From Micromonospora qiuiae (GTDB lineage Bacteria; Actinomycetota; Actinomycetes; Mycobacteriales; Micromonosporaceae), in the NCBI RefSeq assembly GCF_016863555.1, contig NZ_BOPC01000064.1, positions 1-52,420 of the forward strand: a stretch of DNA of 52,420 bases, written 5' to 3'. Numbering within the stretch: position 1 is the stretch's first letter; every line of letters starts with the position of its first letter. The position numbers and the translations under genes were made by a program. The notes beneath the pieces are model-generated. The model was not told where the DNA came from and made no database searches. It saw only the letters and a list, made by a program, of their open reading frames with translations. Shown piece by piece: positions 15,772 to 27,100 of this stretch.

Positions 15772-17067
15772 ATGAGGGACGATGACGGCGCCGAGGTTCT
15801 CGCCATCGGCGGGGGCCCGGCCAACCTGAGCTTCGCCGCGCTCGCCGAGCCGGCCGCGGAGCTGCGGGTGGCCGTGGTCGAGTCGCGGGGGTCCACCGCA
15901 TGGCATCCCGGCATGCTCTGGCCCAGTTCCCGGCTCCAGGTCAGCGGCGTCAAGGACCTCGTCACGCTGGTGGACCCGCGCAGCCGGTTCAGCTTCCTGA
16001 ACTTCCTGCACGAGCACGGCCGCCTCTACCGGCACCTCGTCGCCTGCCCGGACCACGTTGGTCGGCGGGAGTTCGACCAGTACTTCCGGTGGGCGGCGGA
16101 CCTGCTCGGGGTCGCCCTGCACGAACCGGTCCAGGCCGTGGAGCACGACGACCGCGGCTTCGTGGTCCGGACGGGCCGGGGGACGCGACGCGCCGACCAC
16201 CTGGTCATCGGCGTCGGTCAGGTACCCGCGGTGCCGGAGTGCGCCCGGCACCTCACCGGCCCCCGGGTCTGGCACGCGTCCGAGCACCTCGACCGGGAGG
16301 TCCCGGTCGGCGGCCGGCGCGTGCTGCTGGTCGGCGGCGGACAAAGCGCCGGGGAGGTGGCGATGGACCTGCTCTCCGGCCGCACCGGGCTACCCGCCCG
16401 GCTGACCTGGGTGACCGGGAGCGGTGGCTTCGCGCCGCTGGACGCCTCACCGTTCGCCAACGAGTGGTTCAACCCACGCTTCGTCGAATACTTCCGTGAG
16501 CAGTCCACCACGCACCGGGCCCGGCTGCTCGACCGGCAGCAGGCCGCCAGCTGCGGCATCACCGGTGAGCTGTTGGCGCAGGTCTACCGGCGGCTGTACG
16601 AGCTGGACTACCTCTCGGACAATCCGTTCCGGCACGAGCTGCTGGCCGGTGCGCGACTGACCGGGATCAGCGCGGAGCGGGACGGCTTCCGGGCCGTACT
16701 CACCGACACGCTGACCGGCGCGGAGCGGGAGACCCGCAACGACCTCGTCGTGCTGGCCACCGGCTACGGCGCCCGGCTGCCCGACTTCATGGCACCGCTG
16801 CGCGACCGGCTGCCGGTCGACGGCGACGCCTACGCGGTGGGCCGGGACTACCGGGTGCACTGGGACGGCCCGGACACCAACCGCATCTACGTCCAGAACG
16901 GCGCCCGCCACAGCCACGGCATCGCCGACCCGAACCTCGGGCTGGTGGCCTGGCGCAGCGCCGTGATCATCAACAGCCTGCTCGACCGCGAGCACTACTC
17001 GCTCAAACGGGACGACATCACCCTGTCCCTCGACTGGCAGGAGCCGGCGCGCGTGCACCCGGTATGA
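15772..17067 (+). CDS. L-lysine/L-ornithine N-hydroxylating monooxygenase family enzyme
   Basis: A 431-residue flavoprotein of the SidA/PvdA/IucD/KtzI class. FAD site GGGPANLSFAAL at residues 13-24; FLNFLHEHGRLY and EFDQYFRWAA are family segments; the NADPH site is VLLVGGGQSAGEVAMDLL; PLDASPFANEWFNP and the C-terminal NGARHSHGIADPNLGLVAWR are highly diagnostic. The usual reaction is N-hydroxylation of a primary side-chain amine. No acyltransferase for hydroxamate formation and no KtzT-like piperazate synthase is seen, so this is not an ordinary siderophore or piperazate set. The N-hydroxylated amine may instead feed an N-oxidised or N-N bonded unit, or be loaded by the free A-T protein. Confidence 0.88.
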   Translation: MRDDDGAEVLAIGGGPANLSFAALAEPAAELRVAVVESRGSTAWHPGMLWPSSRLQVSGVKDLVTLVDPRSRFSFLNFLHEHGRLYRHLVACPDHVGRREFDQYFRWAADLLGVALHEPVQAVEHDDRGFVVRTGRGTRRADHLVIGVGQVPAVPECARHLTGPRVWHASEHLDREVPVGGRRVLLVGGGQSAGEVAMDLLSGRTGLPARLTWVTGSGGFAPLDASPFANEWFNPRFVEYFREQSTTHRARLLDRQQAASCGITGELLAQVYRRLYELDYLSDNPFRHELLAGARLTGISAERDGFRAVLTDTLTGAERETRNDLVVLATGYGARLPDFMAPLRDRLPVDGDAYAVGRDYRVHWDGPDTNRIYVQNGARHSHGIADPNLGLVAWRSAVIINSLLDREHYSLKRDDITLSLDWQEPARVHPV

Positions 17068-17128
17068 CAGCGGGCCCGCCGGCACCTCACCTGACAGCCC
17101 TGGGACCGGTAATCGAGAGGAGATCCTC

Positions 17129-18133
17129 GTGACTTCTGCCGACGCGGGAGCCTGGACGTCGGCCGCCCGGATCTACAACTCCACCGTGGCCGCCTGGGCG
17201 ATCGCCGCGGCGTGGGAGCTGGGCGCGCTGGACGAACTGCGGGAAAAGGGTGCCCTCGACTCGGGCGAGTTCGCCGCGGCCCATGACCTCGACGCCACCG
17301 GAACGCTCGCCATGTTCCGCGCCCTGGCCGCCATGGACGTGGTACGCCGCGACGGCACGAGGGTCTCGGCCGGTGGCGTCTTTGACGAGATCTACCAGAG
17401 CCGTTCGCTGTTCCACTGGCTCGTCAGGGGCAGCGCGGAGTTGTTCCGCCAGATGCCCGAGGTGCTACGCAACGGCAACCGGAACGGGCAGTTCTACCAG
17501 CGTGACTCGGCCGCCATTGCCCGCGCGTGCCGCGAGATCAGCGTCTTCTGCTACGACCCGTGGTTCTGGGCGGCGGTCGAGGGCCTCGACTTCGACGTCC
17601 GGGCCGTGGCCGATCTGGGCTGCGGCAGCGGGGAACGCCTCCAGCAGGTGCTGTGCCGCTATCCGGAGGCCCGAGGGGTCGGCGTCGACATCGCACCCGA
17701 GGCGTTGAAGGCCGCCGAGGAGGACGCCACCCAGGCCGGTCTGGGCCATCGGATGACCTTCGTGGAGGCCGACATGCTCCGCATGGACGCCCGGCCGGAG
17801 TTCGCGGACGTCGAGCTGCTGACCCTCTTCATGGCCGGGCACGACCTGTGGCCCCGGGAACGGTGCGTTCCTGCCCTGCGGCGGCTGCGCGAGCTCTTCC
17901 CGAACGTGCGGCGGTTCCTGCTCGGCGACGCCACCCGCTCGGTCGGCGTCGCGGAGCAGGAGATGCCGGTCTTCATGCTCGGCTTCGAGGTGGCTCACGA
18001 CCTGATGGGGACCTTCATCCCCACAACGGCCGACTGGGAATCGGTCTTCACCGAGGGCGGCTGGCGGCTGCGGCACAAGCACGCCATCGACATGGTCGCC
18101 AACGAGGTCATCTTCGAGCTCGAGCCCCGGTGA
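17129..18133 (+). CDS. SAM-dependent methyltransferase with N-terminal winged helix
   Basis: A 334-residue protein. Residues 1-100 form a helical/winged-helix dimerisation region (WAIAAAWELGALDELREKG). The SAM motif I is VADLGCGSGERL at about 150, followed by GVDIAPEALKAAEE and VEADMLRMD. The layout matches the O-methyltransferase group common in natural-product clusters, which includes C- and O-methylating members. GTG 17129 has AGGAG 6 nt upstream. Its TGA (18131-18133) overlaps the NRPS ATG. The second methyltransferase (38097-39137) has the same architecture. Either could be the C-methylase (LmbW-like) that extends a 4-alkylproline side chain. Confidence 0.82.
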   Translation: MTSADAGAWTSAARIYNSTVAAWAIAAAWELGALDELREKGALDSGEFAAAHDLDATGTLAMFRALAAMDVVRRDGTRVSAGGVFDEIYQSRSLFHWLVRGSAELFRQMPEVLRNGNRNGQFYQRDSAAIARACREISVFCYDPWFWAAVEGLDFDVRAVADLGCGSGERLQQVLCRYPEARGVGVDIAPEALKAAEEDATQAGLGHRMTFVEADMLRMDARPEFADVELLTLFMAGHDLWPRERCVPALRRLRELFPNVRRFLLGDATRSVGVAEQEMPVFMLGFEVAHDLMGTFIPTTADWESVFTEGGWRLRHKHAIDMVANEVIFELEPR

Positions 18134-21100
18134 TGGCGATGAACGAGTGCAGCTGGCAGGACGACCTCCGGGCGGTGCCGGACGGGCACACCCGGGAGGA
18201 GCTGGCCCAGGCCGTGCTGGTCGCGCTGGCGAACCGGTACGACCCACGAGAAGACTTCGATGCACTGTCCCTGACGGACCTGCTAACCGACACGGACGGC
18301 GACCGGCCGACGCCCGACGACTGGGGGCTCTCGCTCACCGTCACCGACGAGGACGAGCGCCTGCGCTACGTCCTGCGCCACGACGGCTCCCTGTTCCCGC
18401 CGGAGGTCGTCGCCCGGATGGGCGCCAACTACCGGACCCTGCTCGCCGACGCGGTCGCGCACCCGCACCGGCCGATCGCCGAGCTGCGACTGCTCAGCGC
18501 CGACGAGCGGCGCGACCTGCTCACGGCGGCCGACGGCATCTCGTGGCCGTACCTGCGGGATGCCTCCGTGCACTCCCTGGTGGAGAACCAGGTGATGGTC
18601 ACCCCGGACGCACCCGCCGTGGCGCACGCCGGCGGGATCATCAGCTACCGCCAGCTCAACGAGCGGGCCAACCGACTCGCCCGGGCACTGCGGGCCAGCG
18701 GGCTGGGCACAGGCGAACGGGTGGGCGTGGCGCTGCCGTGGTCGGCGCGTACGCCGGAGCTGCTGCTCGCCGTCGCCAAGGCCGGACTGGCGTACGTCCC
18801 GCTCGCCGCCGCCGGCGACCCGGAACGGCTCGCCGTCATCGAGAAGCAGTCGCAGCTCGCGGCGATGCTGGTCGACGACGACACGGCCCCGGACCGGGCC
18901 GACGCGTCGGCCACACCGGTGCTCTCCCTCGCCACGCTCGACGAGCGGGCCGCCGGGCAACCCGCCGGAAACCTCGACCTCGCCGTGGCCGCCGACACGC
19001 CCGCGTACCTGGTGTTCGACCCCGCCGAGGCCGACCCCGCCGACGGCGCCGTCGTCCCGCACCGCACCGTCGTGGCGGTGCTCGCCTGGGCCTGGGAGAC
19101 CTACTCGTTCGAGGAGGCGGCGCGGGTACGGGCCATCGCCGGGCCGGGCGGCGACCGGGCCGCCTTCGAGCTGTGGTGCCCGCTGACCATGGGCGGCTGC
19201 CTGATGCTGGACGGCTCCTCCGCCGCCGCGACGCTGCTCGTCACCACCGCTGCCGAACTTGCCGACCTGCTCGACCGGGATGCCGTCCCGCCGGCCACCC
19301 GGGTCCTGCACGTCACCGGCGACCAGCTCGACGCCGAACTGGTCGACGCCGTCTTCGCCGGCACCGCCGTGACCCGGTTGAACGCCGTGTACGGTCCGCC
19401 GGAGGCCGGCGGGCACGCCACGTACGCCTGCCACACCGCTCCGCCATCGGCGCCGCCCACGGTCGGCAGGCCTATCCACAACGTCTACGCCTACCTGCTC
19501 GACGGTCACGGCCGGCTCGTCCCGCGCGGCGTGCCCGGTGAGCTGCACCTGGGCGGTGACATCGTCTCCGACCGGTACCTGGACGACGCCGCCCGCGGTC
19601 GCCGGCTGTTCCGCGGCGGGCCCGACGACAGCTTCCGCACCCTGCTCCCCACCGGCCGCCCGGCCGTTTGGACGGAGGACGGCGAGCTGCGTCTGGTCGA
19701 CCGCGACGGCCCGGTGACCTACCGCAGCGACGAGGAACGGCTGCTGTGCGAGGTGTTCGCCGCGGCCCTCGGCGAGCCGGAGATCTGGCCCGACGACGAC
19801 TTTTTCGACTTCGACGGGGACTCGCTCATCGCCGTCAAGGTGGTCAGCCGGATCCGTGCGCTGCTGGGCGTCGAGGTGTCGATCCGGATGCTGTTCGAGG
19901 CGCGGACGCCCGCCGAACTGGCCCGGCGGCTCGCCTGCGCCGAGCGGGCCGGCGTCACGCTCGCTCCGCGGGACCGGCCGGACCTCGTCCCGCTCTCCTT
20001 CGCCCAGCAACGACTCTGGTTCCTGGACCGGATGGAGGGGCCGAGCCCCACCTACAACGTGCCGCTGATCTACCGCCTGGACGGGGAGCTGCGGCACCCC
20101 GCGCTCGCCGAGGCGCTGGCCGACGTGGTCGGCCGGCACGAGAGCCTGCGGACCGTCTTCCCGGAGGTGGACGGGCAGCCGGTGCAGCGGGTGGTCCCGG
20201 CCGCCGAGGCCCGCCCGCCGTTCAGCGTCGAACGGGTGACCCCCGCCGAGGCGGAGGAGCGGGTACGGGAGGCCGCGCGCTACGCGTTCGACCTGGAGGC
20301 CGAGATCCCCGTCCGGGCCTGGCTCTTCGTCACCGGGCCCACCGAGCACGTGCTGCTCGTGCTGCTGCACCACATCGCCGCCGACGAGTGGTCCAAGGAG
20401 GCCCTCGCCGGCGACCTCGCCCGGGCGTACGAGGCACGCTGCCAGGCAGTGGCGCCGACCTTCCCGCCGCTGCCGGTGCAGTACGTGGACTACACGCTCT
20501 GGCAGCGTGACGTGCTCGGCGACGCGTCCGACCCGGACAGCGCGATGGGTGCCCAACTCCGGTTCTGGAAGCAGGCGCTGGCCGGGCTGCCCGACGAGAT
20601 CGGCCTGCCGTTCGACCGGCCCCGGCCGGTGACGCCGAGCTACCGGGGCAGCCTGCTCGACCTGCACGTCGACGCCGAGGTGCACGAGGGGTTGATCCAG
20701 CTCTCCCGGCGGGCCGGCGCCACGATCTTCATGGTCTTCCACGCCGCGTTCGCGGTGCTGCTGAGCAAGCTGTCCGGCGGGACCGACATCCCGATCGGCA
20801 CCCCGGTGGCCGGCCGCGGCGACGAGGCGCTGGACGAGCTGGTCGGCTTCTTCGTCAACACCGTGGTCCTCCGCTCGGACCTCTCTGGCAACCCGACCTT
20901 CGAGGAGCTGCTGACCAGGGTGCGGGACTGCGACCTGGACGCGCTGGCCCACCAGGAGATCCCGTTCGAGCAGCTGGTCCGCGAGCTGAACCCGGTACGC
21001 GCGGTGGGCCGCAACCCGCTGTTCCAGGTCTCCATGACGGCCCAGCCGACGGACACCCGGCTCGCCCTGCCCGGGGTCCGGGCCACTGGTGAGACCCGGG

Positions 21101-24100
21101 TCTTCGGCGTCTCCCGCTTCGACCTGCACGTCAACTTCGACGAGCGGTACACCGACGACCGGCGGCCCGCCGGGGTGGCCCTCCAGATCGAGTTCAGCAC
21201 CGACCTCTTCGACGTGGCGACCATCGAGACGACGGCTCGGCGGCTGATCCGCGTGCTCGCCGCGGTGGCCGCCGACGCCGGCACCCGGCTGGGCGACATC
21301 GACGTCCTCGGCGCCGAGGAGCGGGCGACCATCCTCACCCGGTGGAGCGACAACCCGTGGGAGGTGCCCGCGGACACCGTCCTGCCCGATCTCCTGGCGG
21401 CCCAGGTGGCGCGTACCCCGGACGCCCCGGCCGTGCAGATGGGCGACACGGTCCTCAGCTACGCCGAGCTGAACGCCCGCGCCAACCGGCTCGCCCGGCA
21501 CCTGGTCCGTCAAGGTGTCGGCCCCGAGTCGCTGGTGGCACTCCAGATGCCCCGCTCGGTGGACCTGGTCGTCGCGGTCTGGGCGGTGCTCAAGGCCGGT
21601 GGCGCGTACGTGCCGATCGACGGCACCTACCCGGCGGAGCGGATCTCGTTCATGCTGCGCGACGCGCGGCCCACGGTGCTGCTGACCGAGCCGGTCGACG
21701 CCGCCGACGAGTCGGAGGCGGACCTCACCGACGCGGACCGGCGGGGACCGCTGCTGCCCGCGCACCCCTGCTACGTCATCTACACCTCCGGCTCGACCGG
21801 GGTGCCCAAGGCCGTCTCGATGCCGGGCGCGGCGATGGTGAACCTGCTGGTGTGGTGGACCGCCGTGGAGCCACCCGCCCGGATAGCCCAGTTCTCCGCG
21901 TTCAGCTTCGACGTGTCGGTGATGGAGATGCTCATCGCCACGGTCGGCGGCGGCACCATCGTGCTGCCGGAGGACCACATCCGCAAGGACATGGACCGGC
22001 TGGTGCAGTGGATGGGCGACAACGGCGTCAACGACTTCACCTTCGTGCCGAACCTGGTGCTCAACGCGTTCTGTGAGGCGGCGAACGCGGCCGGTGCGAC
22101 GCTGCCGGCGCTGACCCGGATCGGGCAGGGCGGCGAGACGCTGGTCCTGTCCGCCGCCGTCAAGGACTTCTTCCGGGCCAGTCGCCCGCACCGCCAGCTC
22201 GTGAACGGCTACGGCCCGACCGAGACGCACATGGCCACCGAGTACAAGATGCCGCACTCGGTGGACGACTGGCCGGACGACGCCCCCATCGGTCGGCCGA
22301 TCGCCAACACCCGGCTGTACGTGCTGGACCGCTGGATGCAGCCGGTGCCGCCGAACGTCATCGGCGAGCTGTACATCGGCGGCGCGCAGCTGGCCCGGGG
22401 CTACCTCAACCGACCCGGGCTGACCGCCGCGCGGTTCGTGGCCAACCCGTACGGCGAGCCGGGCAGCCGGTTGTACCGCACCGGCGACCTGGTCCGCTGG
22501 CGCGCCGACGGGGAGATGCTCTTCGTCGGGCGTACCGACCACCAGGTGAAGGTCCGTGGCTTCCGGATCGAGCTGGGCGAGATCGAGGCGGTGCTCCGGG
22601 AGCACCCCCGGCTCGCGCAGGTCGCCGTCGTCGCGGTCCAAGAGCGGCCCGGGGTCAGGCAGGTCGTCGCGTACGTGGTGCCCGCCGAGGCCGCCCCGGA
22701 CCCGCGGGACCTGCACCGGTTCGTCGCGGACCGGCTGCCCGACTACATGGTGCCTTCGGCGTTCGTCACTCTCGACCACCTGCCGCTTAACCCGAACGGC
22801 AAGCTGGACCGGGTCAAGCTCCCCACGCCGGCGGCCTCGGTGGCCGGGCGGTCGCCGCGTACCCGGGTGGAGCAGGTGCTCTGCGACATCTACTCCGACA
22901 TCCTCGGCGTGCCGTCGGTCACCATCGACGACGATTTCTTCGCCTTGGGCGGCCACTCGCTGACCGCCACCAAGCTGATGAGTCGGCTGCGCGCGAAACT
23001 CCGGATCGACCTGCCGATCCGGGCGCTCTTCGACGAACGCACCCCGGCGGGCCTGGCGACGCTGGCCGAGAACGCCGAACGGGCGGTCGTACCCCTGGAG
23101 CCGCGCCCCCGGCCGGAGCGGGTGCCGCTCTCCTTCGCGCAGCAGCGGTTGTGGTTCCTGGACCGGCTGGAGGGCCCGAGCCCGACCTACAACAACCCGC
23201 TGGTGTCCCGGCTCGCCGGTGACCTGGACCGGGCCGCGCTGGCCACCGCGCTGGCCGACATCGTCGGCCGGCACGAGAGCCTCCGCACCGTCTTCCCCGA
23301 GGTGGACGGCGCTCCGGTCCAGCGGATCCTGCCGCCGGAGCAGGTCGACACCACCCCGGTGGTCGCGCGGATCACGCCGGGCGAGCTGGACGCCCGGCTG
23401 CGCGCGGCAGCGGCGCAGCCGTTCGACCTGGCCACCGAGATCCCCCTCCGGGCCTGGCTGTTCGAGCTGGGCCCGCGCGAGCACGTGCTGATGTTCGTGG
23501 TCCACCACATCGCCACCGACGGGTGGTCGATGCAGCCGTTCATCCGCGACCTGAGCGAAGCGTACGAGGCCCGGCGTCAGGGGCGGGCGCCGGACTGGGC
23601 GCCGCTGCCCGTGCAGTACGCCGACTACGCGATCTGGCAGCGTGAGGTGCTCGGCGAGGTGGTCGCCCCCACCGGCGTCGGCGCCGCCCACCTGGCGTAC
23701 TGGCGGGAGGCGCTGGCCGGCGCCCCGGACGAGCTGGCGCTCCCCTTCGACCGGCCCCGCCCCTCGATGTCGACCTACCGGGGCGACGTCGTGCCGTTCC
23801 ACGTCGGCCCGGAGGCGCACGCCCGGCTGGTCGAGCTGGCCCGAGCCACCGGCACCACCAGCTTCATGGTGTTCCAGGCGGCCGTGGCGGCGCTGCTCGG
23901 CAAGCTGACCGGCGGGACGGACATCCTCGTCGGCGCTCCGGTCGCCGGGCGCGCCGACGAGGCGCTGCACGACCTGGTCGGGTTCTTCGTCAACACCGTG
24001 GTGCTGCGTACCGACCTCTCCGGCGATCCCACCTTCACCGAGCTGCTGGCCCGCGTACGGGACAACACGCTGGCCGCCTTCGCCCACCAGGACGTGCCCT

Positions 24101-27100
24101 TCGAACAGGTCGTCGAGGCGCTCAACCCGGCCCGGTCGCTGGCCCGTAACCCGCTGTTCCAGGTGCTCATGCCCTTCAACAGCAACCTGGCGGGGACCTC
24201 GGTCGGCCTGCCCGGGCTCGACATGACCCCGGAGGAGGCGCCGCTCGACATCGCCAAGGTGGACCTGTCGTTCAACCTGCGGGAGAACTTCGGTCCGGCC
24301 GGCGAGCCGCTCGGTGTCGAGGGTGAGCTGCAGTACAGCACCGACCTGTTCGAGCGGCCCACCATCGCCGCGATCGGCGAACGTCTGCACCGGATGCTCG
24401 CCGCGGTGGTCGACGCCCCGGAGCGGCGACTGCACGCGATCGACGTCCTCGGCCCGGCGGAACGGGCCCGGCTGCTGGGCGAGTGGAGCGGGTCCGCCGC
24501 GAGCACGCCCCGGACCGAGCCGGCCCGGCACACCCCCGAACTGATCGAGGAGTGGTCCCGGCGTACGCCCGAGGTGGTTGCCGTCGTCTGCGGCGACGCG
24601 ACACTCACCTACCGTGAGCTGGCGTCCCGCGCCAACCAACTGGCCCGTCACCTGCGCGCCCAGGGGGTCGGACCGGAGGACCGGGTGGCCGTCGTGCTGC
24701 CCCGCTCGGTGGACCTGCTGGTCGCGCTGCTCGCGGTCTGGAAGGCCGGCGCGGCCTACCTGCCGATCGACCCCGAGCACCCGGCCGAGCGGATCGCGTA
24801 CCTGGTCGCCGACGCCGCGCCCCGGGTCACCCTCGACGGCCCGGTCGACCTCGGCGGGTACCCGGCGGGCGGCCTCACCCCGGCCGAACGGCCGGGCGCC
24901 ACGGCCGGCGCGCTGCCGGCGTACGTCATCTACACCTCCGGCTCCACCGGGCGCCCGAAGGGCGTCGTGGTGAGCCACGACAACCTGAGCAGCCTGCTGG
25001 ACGCCATGCGCGGGCGGCTGCCCTTCGGCCCGGACAGCCGGCTGCTGGCCACCACCACCGTGGGCTTCGACATCGCCGCCCTGGAGTTGTTCCTGCCGCT
25101 GACCAGCGGTGCCACCGTCGTCCTCGCCGACGAGGAGGAGGCCCGCGAACCCCGGCACCTGCTGGCGCTCCTGGGCCGGCACCGGATCACCACCACCCAG
25201 GCCACCCCGAGCCTGTGGCGGGCGGTCACCGCGGAGGCGGCCGACGAGCTCTCCGGCGTCGACGTCCTGGTCGGCGGCGAGGCGCTCCCGGCCGACCTGG
25301 CCGAGGAACTGGCCCGGCAGGCCCGCTCCGTGACCAACGTGTACGGCCCGACCGAGGCCACCATCTGGTCGACCAGCGCCCCGGTGCTGGCCGGGGCCGC
25401 CCCGAGCATCGGCACGCCGCTGTCCAACACCCGCGCGTACGTGCTCGACGCCGGCCTGCGGCCGGTTCCCGCCGGAGTGGCCGGCGAGCTGTACCTGGCC
25501 GGTCGGGGAGTTGCCCGCGGCTACCTGGACCGCCCTGGGCTCACCGCCGAACGCTTCGTGGCGTGCCCGTACGGCGCACCCGGGGAGCGCATGTACCGCA
25601 CCGGCGATCTCGTGCGGTGGGACGCCGAGGGTCGCCTGGTCTACCTGGGCCGGGTCGACGACCAGCTGAAGCTGCGCGGCTTCCGGATCGAACTCGGTGA
25701 GCTGGAGGGCGTCCTGCGCGAGCAGCCCGGGGTGGCGGACGCCGCTGCCGCCGTGCACCGGTTCGGCGCGGAGGACCAGCGCCTCGTCGGCTATGTCCGA
25801 CCGCAGCCCGGCGCGGTGGTGGATCCGGTCGCGCTGCGCGGACGCCTCGCCGAGCTGCTGCCGGACTACCTCGTGCCGGTCGCCGTGCTCACCCTCGACG
25901 AGCTGCCTCTGTCACCCAACGGCAAGCTGGACCGGGGAGCGCTGCCCGCACCGAGGTTCGCCACCGGCGTGGGGAGCCGAGCACCGCGTACCCCGCGTGA
26001 GCGCGTGCTCTGCGAGCTCTTCGCCGAGGTGCTGGGCGTCCCCGAAGTCGGCGTCGACGACGACTTCTTCGCCCTCGGCGGGCACTCGTTGCTCGCCACC
26101 CGGCTGACCAGCCGGATCCGGGCGCTGCTCGGCGTGGAGGTGCCGATCCGGGCGATCTTCGACACGCCCACCGTCGCCGCGCTCGCCCCGGACCGGCACG
26201 CCGGGCGGCGCGTCCGCCCGGCCCTGCGCCGGCGGGACGAGCGCCCCGACCGGCCCCCGCTGTCGTTCGCGCAGCGTCGGCTCTGGTTCATCGACCGCTT
26301 CGAGGGACCGTCGCCGACGTACAACGTCCCGCTGGTGCTGCGGCTGGTCGGAGCGCTCGACGTGCCCGCGCTGCAGCGGGCGGTACGCGACGTGGTGGCC
26401 CGGCACGAGAGCCTGCGCACCGTCTTCACCCAGATCGACGACGGCACCCCGGTGCAGCGGGTGATCCCGGTCGACGAGACGGAGCTGACCGTGCCGCTGG
26501 TGGACGTGACCGCCGGTGGGCGGGCGGAGGTGCTTGCCGAGCTGGCCACCCACCGCTTCGACCTGGCCCGCGAGATCCCGATACGGGCGGCCGTGCTGCG
26601 CTGCGCCGACCAGGAGCACCTGCTGGCCCTCACCGTGCACCACATCGCCGGCGACGGCGGCTCGATGGCGCCGCTGGCCCGGGACGTGTCGGTGGCGTAC
26701 GAGGCGCACCGCGCCCGGCGGGAGCCGGACTGGGCGCCCCTGCCGGTGCAGTACCTGGACTACACGCTGTGGCAGCGGGAGCTGCTCGGTGACGAGTCCG
26801 ACCCGGACAGCCTGCTGGCCGAGCAGTTCGCCTACTGGCGGGACGAGCTGGCCGGTGTGCCGCATCCGTTGCAGCTGCCGACGGACCGGCCCCGGCCGGC
26901 GGTGGCCAGCTTCCGGGGCGACGCCGTCGACTTCGAGGTCGACCCGGCGCTCTTCGCCGCCGTCGAGGACCTCGCCCGGGCCCGTGGGACGACCGTGGCG
27001 ATGGTGTTCCAGGCGGCGCTGGCGGTGCTGCTGCGCCAGCTCGGCGGCGGCGACGACCTGACCATCGGCTCCCCGATCGCGGGTCGCACCGACGAGGCGC

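Noticed and set aside
15772..17067. Piperazate (KtzI/KtzT) pathway
   Set aside because: The N-monooxygenase could fit, but no KtzT-like heme N-N synthase is recognisable anywhere in the window.
17527..18132. Possible upstream extension of the NRPS start
   Set aside because: The extension overlaps the conserved methyltransferase and is Arg-rich. ATG 18133 overlapping the methyltransferase TGA is a normal coupled start.
18283..25758. A 2491-codon open frame on the minus strand opposite the NRPS
   Set aside because: High-GC codon bias leaves antisense frames open. Its translation is low-complexity (Gly/Arg/Val/His-rich) and lacks domains, while the plus strand shows textbook NRPS motifs.
24500..26000. 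Hidden tandem repeat between NRPS modules suggesting assembly error
   Set aside because: The modules are similar, as NRPS modules normally are, but differ throughout at sequence level (distinct codes and linkers). They are genuine paralogous modules.
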